Shown one piece after another: positions 8,292-16,862 of a stretch of 64,000 nucleotides of DNA. Under the pieces are notes generated by a model. The model saw only the letters and a program-made list of their open reading frames with translations, did not search any database and had not been told where the DNA came from. Position numbers and translations under genes: made by a program. The stretch comes from Tenacibaculum holothuriorum. Its GTDB lineage: Bacteria > Bacteroidota > Bacteroidia > Flavobacteriales > Flavobacteriaceae. Position 1 is the first letter of the stretch; every line of letters starts with the position of its first letter. The stretch spans positions 1-64,000 of the forward strand of contig NZ_LAPZ01000001.1 of assembly GCF_002120225.1 (NCBI RefSeq). The letters run 5' to 3'.

Positions 8292-9743
8292 TTATTTTTC
8301 AAATAATACTACAGTTTCTATATGAGATGTATGTGGAAATTGATCAACTAAACTAATTTTTTTAATTTGATACCCCGCTTCATGAAGTTGCTCAGTATCT
8401 CTTGCTTGTGTGGCAGGATTACATGAAACGTACACCATTCTATCTGCATTTAATTGAATGATTTTCTTCAATGTTTTTGGAGCAATTCCTGCACGAGCAG
8501 GATCTAATATTATAGTTCTTATTTTGTTTTTGTACTGTGGATGTTGGTATAAGAATTTTCCTACATCTGCCGCATAAAAATCTACACCCGTAATATTATT
8601 TCGTTTTGCATTTTCTTTAGCATCTTTAATTGCAGAAGCAACAATATCTACCCCAACAATTTTGGTGTTGTTTGCTTTTGAAGCTATAATTTGACCAATA
8701 GTACCTGTACCACAGAATAAATCCATAACAACAGTATTGTCTACAGCTTCTTTGTTTTCTAAAGCGTAATCGACAACTTTTGTATATAGTTTTTCGGCAG
8801 ATTTAGGATTTGTTTGAAAGAAGCTTTTCATACTAATTTCAAAGTTTAATCCTAAAAGTTCTTCTACGATTTTGTTTTTACCATATACTAAATCAATACT
8901 GCCTGTTGTAGCAATTGTCCTGTCTCCAGTTTCATCGTTTATTGTGTGTAATAAACCAGCAACTCTATCACCAAATAATTCAACTAAGAAGTTGGCGAAT
9001 TTTTGTAAATTGAATTTCGGTAAATCGTAAGAAGTGGTTACTAAATTGAATAATAATTCGTCTGTTTTGTACGATTTTCTAATTACAAAATAACGGAAGA
9101 ATCCTTCTCGTCTTGGAGCATGCCAAGGCGCTAACTTTGTATCCTCACAGTATTCACGAATTTTAGCTAAACTATTTTCAAACTCTTCATCGAATAACCC
9201 ACTATCTTTATTTAAGTTTTCGCCAATCCACCAAGTTCCTCTACGTTTAAAACCTAAGGTGAACTCGTCAACATCGGTTTTTTCCTCGTTGTCGTATCCA
9301 ATTGCAGAGAAACTATATTCCATTTTATTTCTATAATGGAAAACATTAGGAGAGCTTACAAATTCATCAAAATAATCTTCTATATTTTCTACTTTTCCTA
9401 TTTTCTTAAACAAGTCCATAGTACTACTGTACTTGTATTCGTGTTGTTTTTCAATAGGAAGTTTTATGTATGGAGCTCCAGGAATTTGTTGATATGGAGA
9501 AGTAGTTTCGTCTTCAGAATCTTTTAGTACTTCTAATAACTTAGCCTCAGCATATTTTTTCTTCGATTTATCGATACGAGCTTTAACCAATTGACCTGGA
9601 AGTGTGTTAGGTACAAAAACTACAAACTCACCTTCTTCTGAGCGAATTCGACCAATACCTTTACCTCCAAAAGCATAATCTTCAATAAGAATTTCAATTA
9701 CTTGTCCTCTCTTAACAAATTTGTTGCGTTCTCTTCGTGGCAT
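8292..9743 (-). CDS. rlmD: 23S rRNA (uracil-C5)-methyltransferase, RlmD/RumA family
   Basis: SAM-dependent m5U methyltransferase of 483 aa. A TRAM domain lies at about 8-70 (GQVIEILIEDYAFGGKGIGR). The methyltransferase domain has the SAM motif DLFCGTGTIG at 341-350, DPARAG at 414-419, and the catalytic Cys441 in YVSCNPATQARD. The cysteine cluster that holds a [4Fe-4S] in E. coli RlmD is absent: the matching stretch around 83-100 reads SPYQQIPGAPYIKLPIEKQ, with no Cys. The family assignment is firm; whether the target is U1939 is inferred from the name-giving homologue. Transcribed alone from a -7 box at 9770-9777. Confidence 0.92.
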   Translation of the reverse strand: MPRRERNKFVKRGQVIEILIEDYAFGGKGIGRIRSEEGEFVVFVPNTLPGQLVKARIDKSKKKYAEAKLLEVLKDSEDETTSPYQQIPGAPYIKLPIEKQHEYKYSSTMDLFKKIGKVENIEDYFDEFVSSPNVFHYRNKMEYSFSAIGYDNEEKTDVDEFTLGFKRRGTWWIGENLNKDSGLFDEEFENSLAKIREYCEDTKLAPWHAPRREGFFRYFVIRKSYKTDELLFNLVTTSYDLPKFNLQKFANFLVELFGDRVAGLLHTINDETGDRTIATTGSIDLVYGKNKIVEELLGLNFEISMKSFFQTNPKSAEKLYTKVVDYALENKEAVDNTVVMDLFCGTGTIGQIIASKANNTKIVGVDIVASAIKDAKENAKRNNITGVDFYAADVGKFLYQHPQYKNKIRTIILDPARAGIAPKTLKKIIQLNADRMVYVSCNPATQARDTEQLHEAGYQIKKISLVDQFPHTSHIETVVLFEK

Positions 9744-9769
9744 ATTCTAATTTGAAATTTTTCAACGTG

Positions 9770-9777
9770 CAAAATTA
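9770..9777 (-). promoter_or_regulatory. -7 box for rlmD
   Basis: Minus-strand TAATTTTG followed by C fits TAnnTTTGc. It lies 27 nt upstream of the rlmD ATG at 9743. Confidence 0.45.
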
Positions 9778-9825
9778 GGAAAAAGATATTGTTTATTAAT
9801 AGTAATAGAAGATTCTATAAAAAAG

Positions 9826-9852
9826 AAAGAGCTGATTTTAAATCAGCTCTTT
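9826..9852 (-). terminator. Terminator of the 117-aa secreted protein gene
   Basis: AAAGAGCTGATTT and AAATCAGCTCTTT are perfect inverted copies with a 1-nt centre. A-rich plus-strand sequence at 9819-9828 gives a U-rich tail on the minus strand. Confidence 0.8.
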
Positions 9853-9881
9853 GTAAATAAATCTTAAAATAGTTAAGATAG

Positions 9882-10235
9882 TTAGTCTCGTTCAACAGAT
9901 GAAGTTGTAATCTTATTATCTTTATCAATAGTTACAGTGTAATCAGCGCAATAACCAACAGTAACTTTTTCAACTAATTCAGTTTTATCCTTAAGAACAA
10001 TAGTATAAGTAATTTCACCAGGAGCAAAACTTCTAGGAGCAGAAGAGTTACCAGGAGCTACATTGTTTAAGTTTTCTGTATTTCCGCCTGAAGTTTTTAC
10101 TTGAATACTAACTTCTTCAGTACCAGAATTTGTAACTTTTACTGTAGGGTTTTCATTATCACATCCTGAACAATTATAAAATGTTAGAGAGACTAATGTA
10201 AATACAACTAGTGAAATTTTTTTTAAGAGGTTCAT
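9882..10235 (-). CDS. Secreted or lipid-anchored protein of unknown function
   Basis: Protein of 117 aa with a hydrophobic leader MNLLKKISLVVFTLVSLTFY followed by NCSGCDNENP. Cys22 or Cys25 could be lipidated, but neither has a classic lipobox. The remainder looks like a single Ig-like beta domain: PTVKVTNSGTEEVSIQVK, then a second half ending YTVTIDKDNKI. A third cysteine (GYCADY) could pair with one of the N-terminal ones. It is divergent from the ECF sigma gene at 10331 and carries its own promoter and terminator. No specific function recognised. Confidence 0.7.
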   Translation of the reverse strand: MNLLKKISLVVFTLVSLTFYNCSGCDNENPTVKVTNSGTEEVSIQVKTSGGNTENLNNVAPGNSSAPRSFAPGEITYTIVLKDKTELVEKVTVGYCADYTVTIDKDNKITTSSVERD

Positions 10236-10261
10236 TTTTTTGATTTTAAGTTAAACTTTGG

Positions 10262-10269
10262 CAAATCTA
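10262..10269 (-). promoter_or_regulatory. -7 box for the 117-aa secreted protein gene
   Basis: Minus-strand TAGATTTG followed by CC matches TAnnTTTGc, 27 nt upstream of the ATG at 10235. Confidence 0.45.
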
Positions 10270-10330
10270 AAAAAAAAATGAGAATGAACCTTTAAAGGAC
10301 TTTTTCGTCTTATAAGTGTAATCAATATCA

Positions 10331-10888
10331 ATGGAAGAAGAAAAATTAACTGATTCTGAACTTATAGAAAGTTATAAAAGAGGAAATAAAAAAGTGATAA
10401 CAATTCTTGTAAAAAGATGGCATATAATTTTTTGTAAAGTAGCTTTTATAATTGTTAAAGATAAATTCATTGCAAAAGATATAGCACAAGAGAGTTGGAA
10501 AGTGATTTTAAATAAGATTGAATCACTTCAAAACTCTAATAAATTCAAGAGTTGGGCTTTACAAATCGTAAAAAGTAAGTCTATTGATTACTTAAGAAAG
10601 GTTAATAGAAGAAACAAAAACCTTGAAAAGTATAAAAAAGAGTTAAGTGTTTATAATTCTGATTTTGAAGAAGAAGAAGAAACAAATTCAAACATTGTGT
10701 TAAAAAAGAGATTGAAAAAAGCAATTCAGTCTTTACCTAATAAACAAAGAGTTGTAATTGAATTATTTTACTTAAACGAATATTCCTTAAAAGAGATTAG
10801 TAGCCTACTTCATATTTCAGTAGGAACAGCAAAATCGAGATTGTTTAATGCGCGTGAAGAATTAAAATCAATTTTAAAACATAAATAG
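10331..10888 (+). CDS. ECF-type RNA polymerase sigma factor
   Basis: Sigma-70 family factor of 185 aa. Region 2 spans about 15-85 (DIAQESWKVILNKIESLQ, then SIDYLRKVNRR). Region 4 spans about 127-182 (LPNKQRVVIELFYLNEYSL, then SVGTAKSRLFNAREELK). Between them is a highly charged linker with a Glu run. The next gene starts 2 nt after its stop and encodes a membrane protein that could control it. The regulon is not visible from this window. Confidence 0.9.
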   Translation: MEEEKLTDSELIESYKRGNKKVITILVKRWHIIFCKVAFIIVKDKFIAKDIAQESWKVILNKIESLQNSNKFKSWALQIVKSKSIDYLRKVNRRNKNLEKYKKELSVYNSDFEEEEETNSNIVLKKRLKKAIQSLPNKQRVVIELFYLNEYSLKEISSLLHISVGTAKSRLFNAREELKSILKHK

Positions 10889-10890
10889 AG

Positions 10891-11274
10891 ATGAATAGTA
10901 TAGAAGACATAGACAAATTAATTAAAGAAACATTAACTGAAGAAGAAGCGAAGTTTTATGATGAATTAGAAGAACAAAACATTTGGCAAATGATGTTCGG
11001 TATTTTTAAAGGAAAAAACAGTTGGATAAATATTGTTATTAGTATAGTTCAACTACTATGGTTTGTATTGTTTATTTATTGCGCTATTCAATTTTTTAAT
11101 ACTAATGAAACTAATGAATTAATTCGATGGGGAATTTTTGGTTCACTAAGTTTAATGGCTTCTTCGATGCTGAAGTTTTACACTTGGATGCAAATGGATA
11201 AGAAAGCATTATTAAGAGAAATAAAACGATTAGAGTTACAAGTGTCTTCTCTTTCAGGAAAAATGTCTGAATAA
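10891..11274 (+). CDS. DUF6768 family membrane protein
   Basis: Protein of 127 aa. The N-terminus MNSIEDIDKLIKETLTEEEA, followed by KFYDELEEQNIWQM, matches DUF6768. Two transmembrane helices lie at about 46-69 and 80-101, and a short coiled coil (KKALLREIKRLELQVSSLSG) ends it. It is coupled to the ECF sigma gene with a 2-nt gap. By position it could be the sigma factor's membrane partner, but it has no recognisable anti-sigma domain, so that is inference. Confidence 0.7.
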   Translation: MNSIEDIDKLIKETLTEEEAKFYDELEEQNIWQMMFGIFKGKNSWINIVISIVQLLWFVLFIYCAIQFFNTNETNELIRWGIFGSLSLMASSMLKFYTWMQMDKKALLREIKRLELQVSSLSGKMSE

Positions 11275-11280
11275 GATTTT

Positions 11281-11415
11281 TTCTCCATTTATATATTTAG
11301 TAAATTGCAGCTCTTTTTTAGGGATGATTTCTTTCCCACGCTGAATTTTCGGAACTTTTCGAAAGGATAAAGGTAGAACAGGAATAGTTTTTTTATTAAT
11401 TAAAAATTATTTAAA
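11281..11415 (+). promoter_or_regulatory. Possible structured leader of rocD
   Basis: The 135 nt before rocD are less AT-rich than other gaps here. They include GGGA/TCCC (11321-11324 with 11334-11337) and a TTTCG/CGAAA pairing (11347-11351 with 11360-11364), followed by a T8 run at 11389-11396. This could be a folded 5' leader or attenuator; I could not match it to a known riboswitch class. Confidence 0.25.
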
Positions 11416-12660
11416 ATGGCTGTTTTAGACCAATTAACTTCGCAACAAGCGATCGATTTAGAAGACAAGTATGGAGCTCACAATTATCACCCGTTACCAG
11501 TGGTGTTAAGTAAAGGTGAGGGTGTGTATGTATGGGATGTTGAAGGAAAAAAATATTACGATTTCCTTTCAGCATATTCGGCAGTAAACCAAGGACATTG
11601 TCATCCTAAAATTGTAGGAGCAATGGTAAATCAAGCACAAAACTTAACCTTAACATCTCGTGCTTTTTACAACGATATGTTAGGACGTTACGAAAAATTT
11701 GCAACTGAGTATTTTGGTTTCGATAAGTTGTTACCAATGAACACAGGAGCAGAAGCTGTAGAAACTGCATTAAAATTATGTAGAAAATGGGCTTATGAAG
11801 TAAAAGGAATTGAAGAAAACGAAGCGCAAATTATTGTGTGTAAAAACAATTTCCACGGAAGAACAACTACCATTATTTCTTTCTCTAACGATCCTGTAGC
11901 TCGTAAGAATTTTGGACCTTTTACAAACGGATTCATTAAGATTGAATATGATAACTTAAAAGCTCTTGAAGAAGCTTTAGAGAACAATAAAAATGTTGCT
12001 GGTTTTATGGCGGAGCCTATTCAAGGTGAAGCTGGAGTTTATGTTCCTTCTGAAGGATATTTAGCAGCAGCAAAAGCATTATGTGAAAAGCATAATGTAT
12101 TATTTATTGCTGATGAAGTACAAACTGGTATCGCACGTACTGGTAAGTTATTAGCAGTAAACCATGAAGATGTTCAACCAGATATTTTAATTTTAGGAAA
12201 AGCATTAAGTGGAGGAGCGTATCCTGTATCTGCTGTTTTAGCAAACGATAACATTATGAATGTTATTAAACCAGGAAATCATGGTTCTACTTTTGGAGGA
12301 AATCCAGTTGCAGCAGCAGTTGCTATAGCAGCTTTAGAGGTAGTAGAAGAAGAAAAATTAGCAGAAAATGCAGAGCGTTTAGGTAAAATTTTCCGTGAAG
12401 AGTTAGGTAAGTTTGCAGAGAAAAACGACTTGGTTACTTTAGTTCGTGGTAAAGGATTATTAAACGCAGTAGTAATTAACGATTCAGAAGAAAGTGATAC
12501 TGCTTGGAATATTTGTATGAGTTTACGTGATAACGGATTATTAGCAAAACCAACACATGGAAATATTATCCGTTTTGCGCCACCATTAGTAATGAACGAA
12601 GAAGAATTAAGAGATTGTATTTCTATTATCAAAAGAACAATTTCTGAATACGAAAAATAA
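11416..12660 (+). CDS. rocD: Ornithine--oxo-acid transaminase
   Basis: Fold-type I class III aminotransferase of 414 aa that converts ornithine and 2-oxoglutarate to glutamate-5-semialdehyde and glutamate (arginine/proline interconversion, cytosol). Motifs: NFHGRT at 145-150, IADEVQTG with Asp233 that contacts the PLP ring, and the Schiff-base Lys262 in [11 protein letters not shown]. Length and the N-terminus ([18 protein letters not shown]) match ornithine aminotransferase rather than acetylornithine aminotransferase. It is single, with a long leader and a strong bidirectional terminator. Confidence 0.93.
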   Translation: MAVLDQLTSQQAIDLEDKYGAHNYHPLPVVLSKGEGVYVWDVEGKKYYDFLSAYSAVNQGHCHPKIVGAMVNQAQNLTLTSRAFYNDMLGRYEKFATEYFGFDKLLPMNTGAEAVETALKLCRKWAYEVKGIEENEAQIIVCKNNFHGRTTTIISFSNDPVARKNFGPFTNGFIKIEYDNLKALEEALENNKNVAGFMAEPIQGEAGVYVPSEGYLAAAKALCEKHNVLFIADEVQTGIARTGKLLAVNHEDVQPDILILGKALSGGAYPVSAVLANDNIMNVIKPGNHGSTFGGNPVAAAVAIAALEVVEEEKLAENAERLGKIFREELGKFAEKNDLVTLVRGKGLLNAVVINDSEESDTAWNICMSLRDNGLLAKPTHGNIIRFAPPLVMNEEELRDCISIIKRTISEYEK

Positions 12661-12682
12661 TAAACTGATTTAGTTTCAGCAT

Positions 12683-12714
12683 AAAAAAGGAGTGAATTAA
12701 TTCACTCCTTTTTT
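12683..12714. terminator. Bidirectional terminator between rocD and the helicase gene
   Basis: A perfect 32-nt palindrome: an A6 run, GGAGTGAATTAATTCACTCC, then a T6 run. It serves both convergent genes; the minus-strand helicase stop is 6 nt away. Confidence 0.88.
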
Positions 12715-12719
12715 ATTTT

Positions 12720-15674
12720 TTACATCTCAAAAACCTCTAAATGTTTCTTTAAAACTCCAGATGGTGTATTTTGAGTTTCATCTAAAATTCGAGTGTCGCC
12801 AAATAATAAGAAACTATCTTTAGCCCTAGAAACAGCAACATTTAACATGTTCGGTTTGTTGTCTTTGTCGAAAAACATAGTGCCTTCATCTTCATTGCTA
12901 TATACAGAGCTGAATAAAATAATGTTTCGTTCGGCTCCTTGTAAAGCATGAACCGTTCCTAGTTTTATATCATTTATTTTATATCCAGCTTCACTCAAAG
13001 CTTTAGAGAGCTCACCTTTTTGACTTGCAAACGGTGTAATAATTCCCAATACACTTTCAATATCTTCAACATTATAAGCATTTTTTATATGCTCCTTATT
13101 TTGCTGCAACCAAGTAGTAATGGCTTTTACTTCATTAATATTACAACGACTGTTGTATTTTCGTTCACTTACACCATTTACATGATATGCTGCCATAGAA
13201 GGAAAAATTTGATCTTCTTTAGCTTTTCCTTTCATAGGTTTTAAAATTCCGTTATAAGCTAATTCATTACAAAAACCAATAATTTCGTCATTACATCGTC
13301 TGTGTTCTAACAAAATTAATCCTTGTTCTTTTTGATCTTGCAGTGTGGTTACATATTCGCAAGCATTTTGAGCCATTTTCATAATACTTCCGTTAGAAGC
13401 TAAGAATCCAATATTTTTTAAGTATTCATATTCATTTGGATTTTGAATTACTTCTGAACTCGATAAGTTTCCGATATCAATTTTTGGAGGAATAGACCAA
13501 ATAGGTTCAATTTGTTTTAAGTCACCAATAACAAATGCTTTTTGAGCTACAGCAAACATAGGAATACTGACTTCAGGAGTTACTTGACCTGCTTCATCAA
13601 TAATTAATAAATCTAAGAAGTTGTAGAGCGGGAAGTATTGAAATATTGGTCTTCCTTCTTCATTTTCTCCTTGGAATTGACTGTATACAAAATGTGAGGG
13701 AGCCGTATAAAAAGTGGCTACAAAACAAGGAGTTAACATTGCTCTACGTTTCCATTTTGCTCTAATAATATGTTCTCCTGTACCTTTTTCAGTTTCATTT
13801 TCTAAAACATCAGTGGTTTCAAGAATCCACCTTGCCTCCCAATAGTGTACTGCTAATAAAAAGGCTTTATGACGTAGATTAACATCTAATTCATCATAAT
13901 AAAATTTATGTTCTATTTTGTTGGATGCTAATTTTTGATATTCATTTTCCCACATTTCTTCTTCAGAAGTAGATGGGAAACCTTTTATATTGTTTTCAAA
14001 CTTCCAGTTTTTTAGTTTTAAATTGGTTTGTAAAGCAATATTTATTTGATTTATTAATTGCTTTAAAAAATTACTGGCTTGTTTCTTATCTTCAGCAGTG
14101 GATTTATCAATTTTAAAAGTTTTATCTGAAGAGGTTTCAAATGAAAAATAACTTTTTATTTTCTCTAAGAAATCTGGATTATTTTCCAAAGCTTTTAACT
14201 CTGTAAGTTCATTACGCCAACCTTGAAGCTTGGTGATTTCTAACGAGTAGTTTTTAATAAAATCTGCTTCGTTATTTAGCTGCTTATTAATCTGTTTTAT
14301 CGCAGTTAAATAATTACTCGGAAACTCTACGCTGTCAATTAATTTATCTTCAATGTTGAAAATCTCTTCCTGTAAATGGTTACAAGCATCTTCCAAAGTA
14401 TGAAGATTTTGGTTGAAGTATGTATTGAATTTTAGAAGAAAATAATTTTCAGCTTCAATAAGATATTGCTCGTTTTCTAAATCGCAAAGAGTTCCTTCAT
14501 GTCCAAATAAATTTCCTTTTAAAAAGTTGATGTTCTTTAAAGCTTTCTCACTCTTAGAACTAGACGGTAAATAGGTGGCGTATCCATGAAAATCGGGAAC
14601 CCAACGTTCAGATAATTCTTCTAAACTACTTTCAGAATTGATAAAACTATCTATAATATTTGTAACTGCCTGATTGTTGTTAGAACAAGCAAGAATTACC
14701 GGAGCATCTTCACCTTTTATCGCTGCTTTTACAAATTCGGTAGCAACCAAACTTTGTAGAAGTGTTGTTTTTCCAGTTCCTGGAGGTCCGTTTACAGCCA
14801 TCACTGCATTTTCTTCAGCAGTTAAATAAGAAAGTAAAGTTTTTCGCTGTGTTATGGATAGCGGAAACTCATTAGACATTTGTCCTAAATGCAAATGATT
14901 ATAATTTAAAAATCCGTTATTGGTTATAGCTTCTCTATTATCTCGGTTAACTGGAGTAATTATTTTTGAAAGTAGGGGAGTGTTTTCGGTTTCATTGATT
15001 AAATTATCATAGACAAAAAGAATACTTTTTGCAGTTGAAATTTTAGCACTGGTAGCGAAATAGGTTAATTCAAACTGAGTTGTATATCTGTCAGTTTTAT
15101 AGGTGTTTAGGTTCGTTTTTGTTATTTCTAAAAAGACTTCATTTATATAATCCCAATACACGTCCCAACCAATATTTTCTTCTTCATCTGCTCTTGGCAT
15201 TTCAATATCTTGAGCGTCGATTACAGTATCTATAGAAGAGAAAATAAAATCATTTTTAACATCGGCGATAGGTGCTAAGAAATTTCTTACTACCAAAGGG
15301 AATAATTCTTTGGGAGGAGTTAAGTTTCCTGAACGATCTACTTTTGCAGCTACCCAAAAAGGATGAATGATTCGTTGTTTAAATTTAGGATTATCGGTTT
15401 GATAGGTTAAGTGAAATGGCGCAATAAGAATTTCTGCTTCTGTAACTTTATGCCAATTAGTACTGTCTTTTTTTGTGATTCCTTTTAAACGGTTTATTCG
15501 TCGTTCTTCCGCATCTAATAATACATTAGCATTTTTACTATTGAGTAAAGCATTACTTAAATCAGAATTTTTTTGATGAAATAAGTTTTTTATTCGGCTA
15601 ATATCAATAGCTAAATTCTCACTATCAAATAAACTACTTTTGTAATAGTGTAACCAATTTTTTTCGTTATTCAT
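12720..15674 (-). CDS. SF1 superfamily (Upf1/DNA2-like) helicase, 984 aa
   Basis: The N-terminal 270 residues are of unknown fold. The helicase core starts with a Q-motif-like SITQRKTL (about 273-280) and Walker A GPPGTGKT at 296-303. A long, mostly helical insertion follows (about 390-600), then motif II DEAGQ with GDLKQIEPIW after it, and the C-terminal core ends with VAVSRAKDSFLLFGD, the SF1 motif VI. It should unwind DNA or RNA using ATP; the substrate is unknown. It is a lone gene between two terminators, so no partner defines its role. No nuclease domain was seen. Confidence 0.85.
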   Translation of the reverse strand: MNNEKNWLHYYKSSLFDSENLAIDISRIKNLFHQKNSDLSNALLNSKNANVLLDAEERRINRLKGITKKDSTNWHKVTEAEILIAPFHLTYQTDNPKFKQRIIHPFWVAAKVDRSGNLTPPKELFPLVVRNFLAPIADVKNDFIFSSIDTVIDAQDIEMPRADEEENIGWDVYWDYINEVFLEITKTNLNTYKTDRYTTQFELTYFATSAKISTAKSILFVYDNLINETENTPLLSKIITPVNRDNREAITNNGFLNYNHLHLGQMSNEFPLSITQRKTLLSYLTAEENAVMAVNGPPGTGKTTLLQSLVATEFVKAAIKGEDAPVILACSNNNQAVTNIIDSFINSESSLEELSERWVPDFHGYATYLPSSSKSEKALKNINFLKGNLFGHEGTLCDLENEQYLIEAENYFLLKFNTYFNQNLHTLEDACNHLQEEIFNIEDKLIDSVEFPSNYLTAIKQINKQLNNEADFIKNYSLEITKLQGWRNELTELKALENNPDFLEKIKSYFSFETSSDKTFKIDKSTAEDKKQASNFLKQLINQINIALQTNLKLKNWKFENNIKGFPSTSEEEMWENEYQKLASNKIEHKFYYDELDVNLRHKAFLLAVHYWEARWILETTDVLENETEKGTGEHIIRAKWKRRAMLTPCFVATFYTAPSHFVYSQFQGENEEGRPIFQYFPLYNFLDLLIIDEAGQVTPEVSIPMFAVAQKAFVIGDLKQIEPIWSIPPKIDIGNLSSSEVIQNPNEYEYLKNIGFLASNGSIMKMAQNACEYVTTLQDQKEQGLILLEHRRCNDEIIGFCNELAYNGILKPMKGKAKEDQIFPSMAAYHVNGVSERKYNSRCNINEVKAITTWLQQNKEHIKNAYNVEDIESVLGIITPFASQKGELSKALSEAGYKINDIKLGTVHALQGAERNIILFSSVYSNEDEGTMFFDKDNKPNMLNVAVSRAKDSFLLFGDTRILDETQNTPSGVLKKHLEVFEM

Positions 15675-15772
15675 TTTCCCCTAAACCCTTTGTGAAATTT
15701 TTCAAAAGCAAGCGAAAATACTCTTTTTTATTTGTAGTACTAAAGAAATATAAGTTTAATTGAAATAATAAA

Positions 15773-15796
15773 AAAGCGACTTATTAAAGTCGCTTT
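15773..15796 (-). terminator. Terminator of the ybaB/DUF2752/CCC operon
   Basis: AAAGCGAC and GTCGCTTT pair around an 8-nt loop, with an A-rich plus-strand flank that gives a U tract for the minus-strand transcript. Confidence 0.78.
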
Positions 15797-15820
15797 AAGT
15801 TAATTCTATTCAGAAAATTT

Positions 15821-16147
15821 TTATTGCATGTTTTCTAATTGCTCTCTAAGTAATTCTGGATCTTGTAATGCATCCCAACCAAACATTAAAATCATTCCTA
15901 CAACAAATATTAAGTACAATGCACTTAAAACAATACCAATAATGGCCATAATTCTACCAGCATTAACATTACCAATACCGTCATACATGTCTGGATTTTC
16001 ATTATGTAAAGCAGTAGCTTTTTTTGCTAATACTAAAGCAACAATACCTAAAGCTAAACCAATAAAACCGTAACAACAGCAAGTTAAAATTGATAAAATA
16101 CCTAAAACTAAAATTCCGGTTGAATTGGGTAGTTTTTGTCTTTCCAT
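15821..16147 (-). CDS. CCC-motif membrane protein
   Basis: Protein of 108 aa with two transmembrane helices at about 11-39 and 66-90. The name-giving triple cysteine (residues 23-25, in ILTCCCYGFIG) sits in the first helix. Between the helices a soluble loop contains NPDMYDGIGNVNAGRIMA. This family is common in Bacteroidota; its function is unknown. It is the last gene of a three-gene operon with YbaB and the DUF2752 protein (15-nt gap), the latter also a small membrane protein with a Cys pair. Confidence 0.8.
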   Translation of the reverse strand: MERQKLPNSTGILVLGILSILTCCCYGFIGLALGIVALVLAKKATALHNENPDMYDGIGNVNAGRIMAIIGIVLSALYLIFVVGMILMFGWDALQDPELLREQLENMQ

Positions 16148-16162
16148 AGTTTTCTATAAAGT

Positions 16163-16462
16163 TTAAAATAATTGATTCATTTTTATAACATAACTTATTA
16201 TAATAATAAGAATGTTAATAGCTGCCAATATACCAATAATTTTTTGAGCGTATTTTAGTTTATAAAAGAAATTAAGTACTACTACAATAGCTAAAATTAA
16301 CAGTGTGTATATGGCTGGATACATTTTAAAAGCGGCAATAAATTCACCGTGAAAAATTAAAGATAATGCTCTTTGTATACCGCAGCCTAAACAATCTACT
16401 CCAAAGAGTTTTTTATTTAAACAAGGCAACATGTAATCTTCAACTTTTGTAAGTAAAAACAT
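16163..16462 (-). CDS. DUF2752 membrane protein
   Basis: Protein of 99 aa. The family signature CLGCGIQRAL (Cys24, Cys27) is followed by two transmembrane helices at about 50-70 and 76-95. The Cys-x-x-Cys-G-x-Q-R motif is what defines DUF2752. Function unknown. It lies 9 nt after ybaB and 15 nt before the CCC-motif gene, so the three are cotranscribed. Confidence 0.82.
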   Translation of the reverse strand: MFLLTKVEDYMLPCLNKKLFGVDCLGCGIQRALSLIFHGEFIAAFKMYPAIYTLLILAIVVVLNFFYKLKYAQKIIGILAAINILIIIISYVIKMNQLF

Positions 16463-16471
16463 CGCTGTATT

Positions 16472-16795
16472 TTATTTAAACATATCCATTCCAGGAATAT
16501 TTGGCATTCCTGCTTTAGCTGCTAAAGCTAATTCTTGTTCGTTAATCTCACCAGCTCTTTTTAAAGCCTTATTCAATGTTAAAATTAAATAATCTTCTAA
16601 CTCTTCATTGTCTTCTAATAAAGACTCATTTATAGAAATAGCTTTTATTTCTCTATTGGCAGTTACAGTGATTTTTAAATCTCCATTAGCTGACGATTCG
16701 TCAATTAAAACAGTATCTAGTCGTTTCTTAGTTTCTTCTACTTTTTGTTGGGCTTCTTGTAGTTTACCCATCATTCCAGAAATATCTCCAAACAT
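16472..16795 (-). CDS. YbaB/EbfC family nucleoid-associated protein
   Basis: Protein of 107 aa: an N-terminal helix with [17 protein letters not shown], a beta sheet ([20 protein letters not shown]) and a C-terminal helix that together form the DNA-binding tweezer dimer of this family. The C-terminus NIPGMDMF is usual for the flavobacterial version. It binds DNA non-specifically in the cytosol. It is the first gene of a three-gene operon and divergent from the S9 peptidase; its -7 box is at 16821-16828. Confidence 0.92.
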   Translation of the reverse strand: MFGDISGMMGKLQEAQQKVEETKKRLDTVLIDESSANGDLKITVTANREIKAISINESLLEDNEELEDYLILTLNKALKRAGEINEQELALAAKAGMPNIPGMDMFK

Positions 16796-16820
16796 AATTT
16801 CTTAAAATTTATTTTAACAG

Positions 16821-16828
16821 CAAATTTA
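16821..16828 (-). promoter_or_regulatory. -7 box for the ybaB operon
   Basis: Minus-strand TAAATTTG followed by C (TAnnTTTGc), 26 nt upstream of the ATG at 16795. A TTTG at 16852-16855 on the same strand lies 23 nt further upstream as a possible -33 element. Confidence 0.45.
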
Positions 16829-16862
16829 GTATTTTCACAAGAAATATAAACCAAACTTAAAA

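Noticed and set aside
12720..15674. Defence island around the SF1 helicase
   Set aside because: Neighbours are rocD and the YbaB operon; no nuclease, methylase, integrase or other defence gene.
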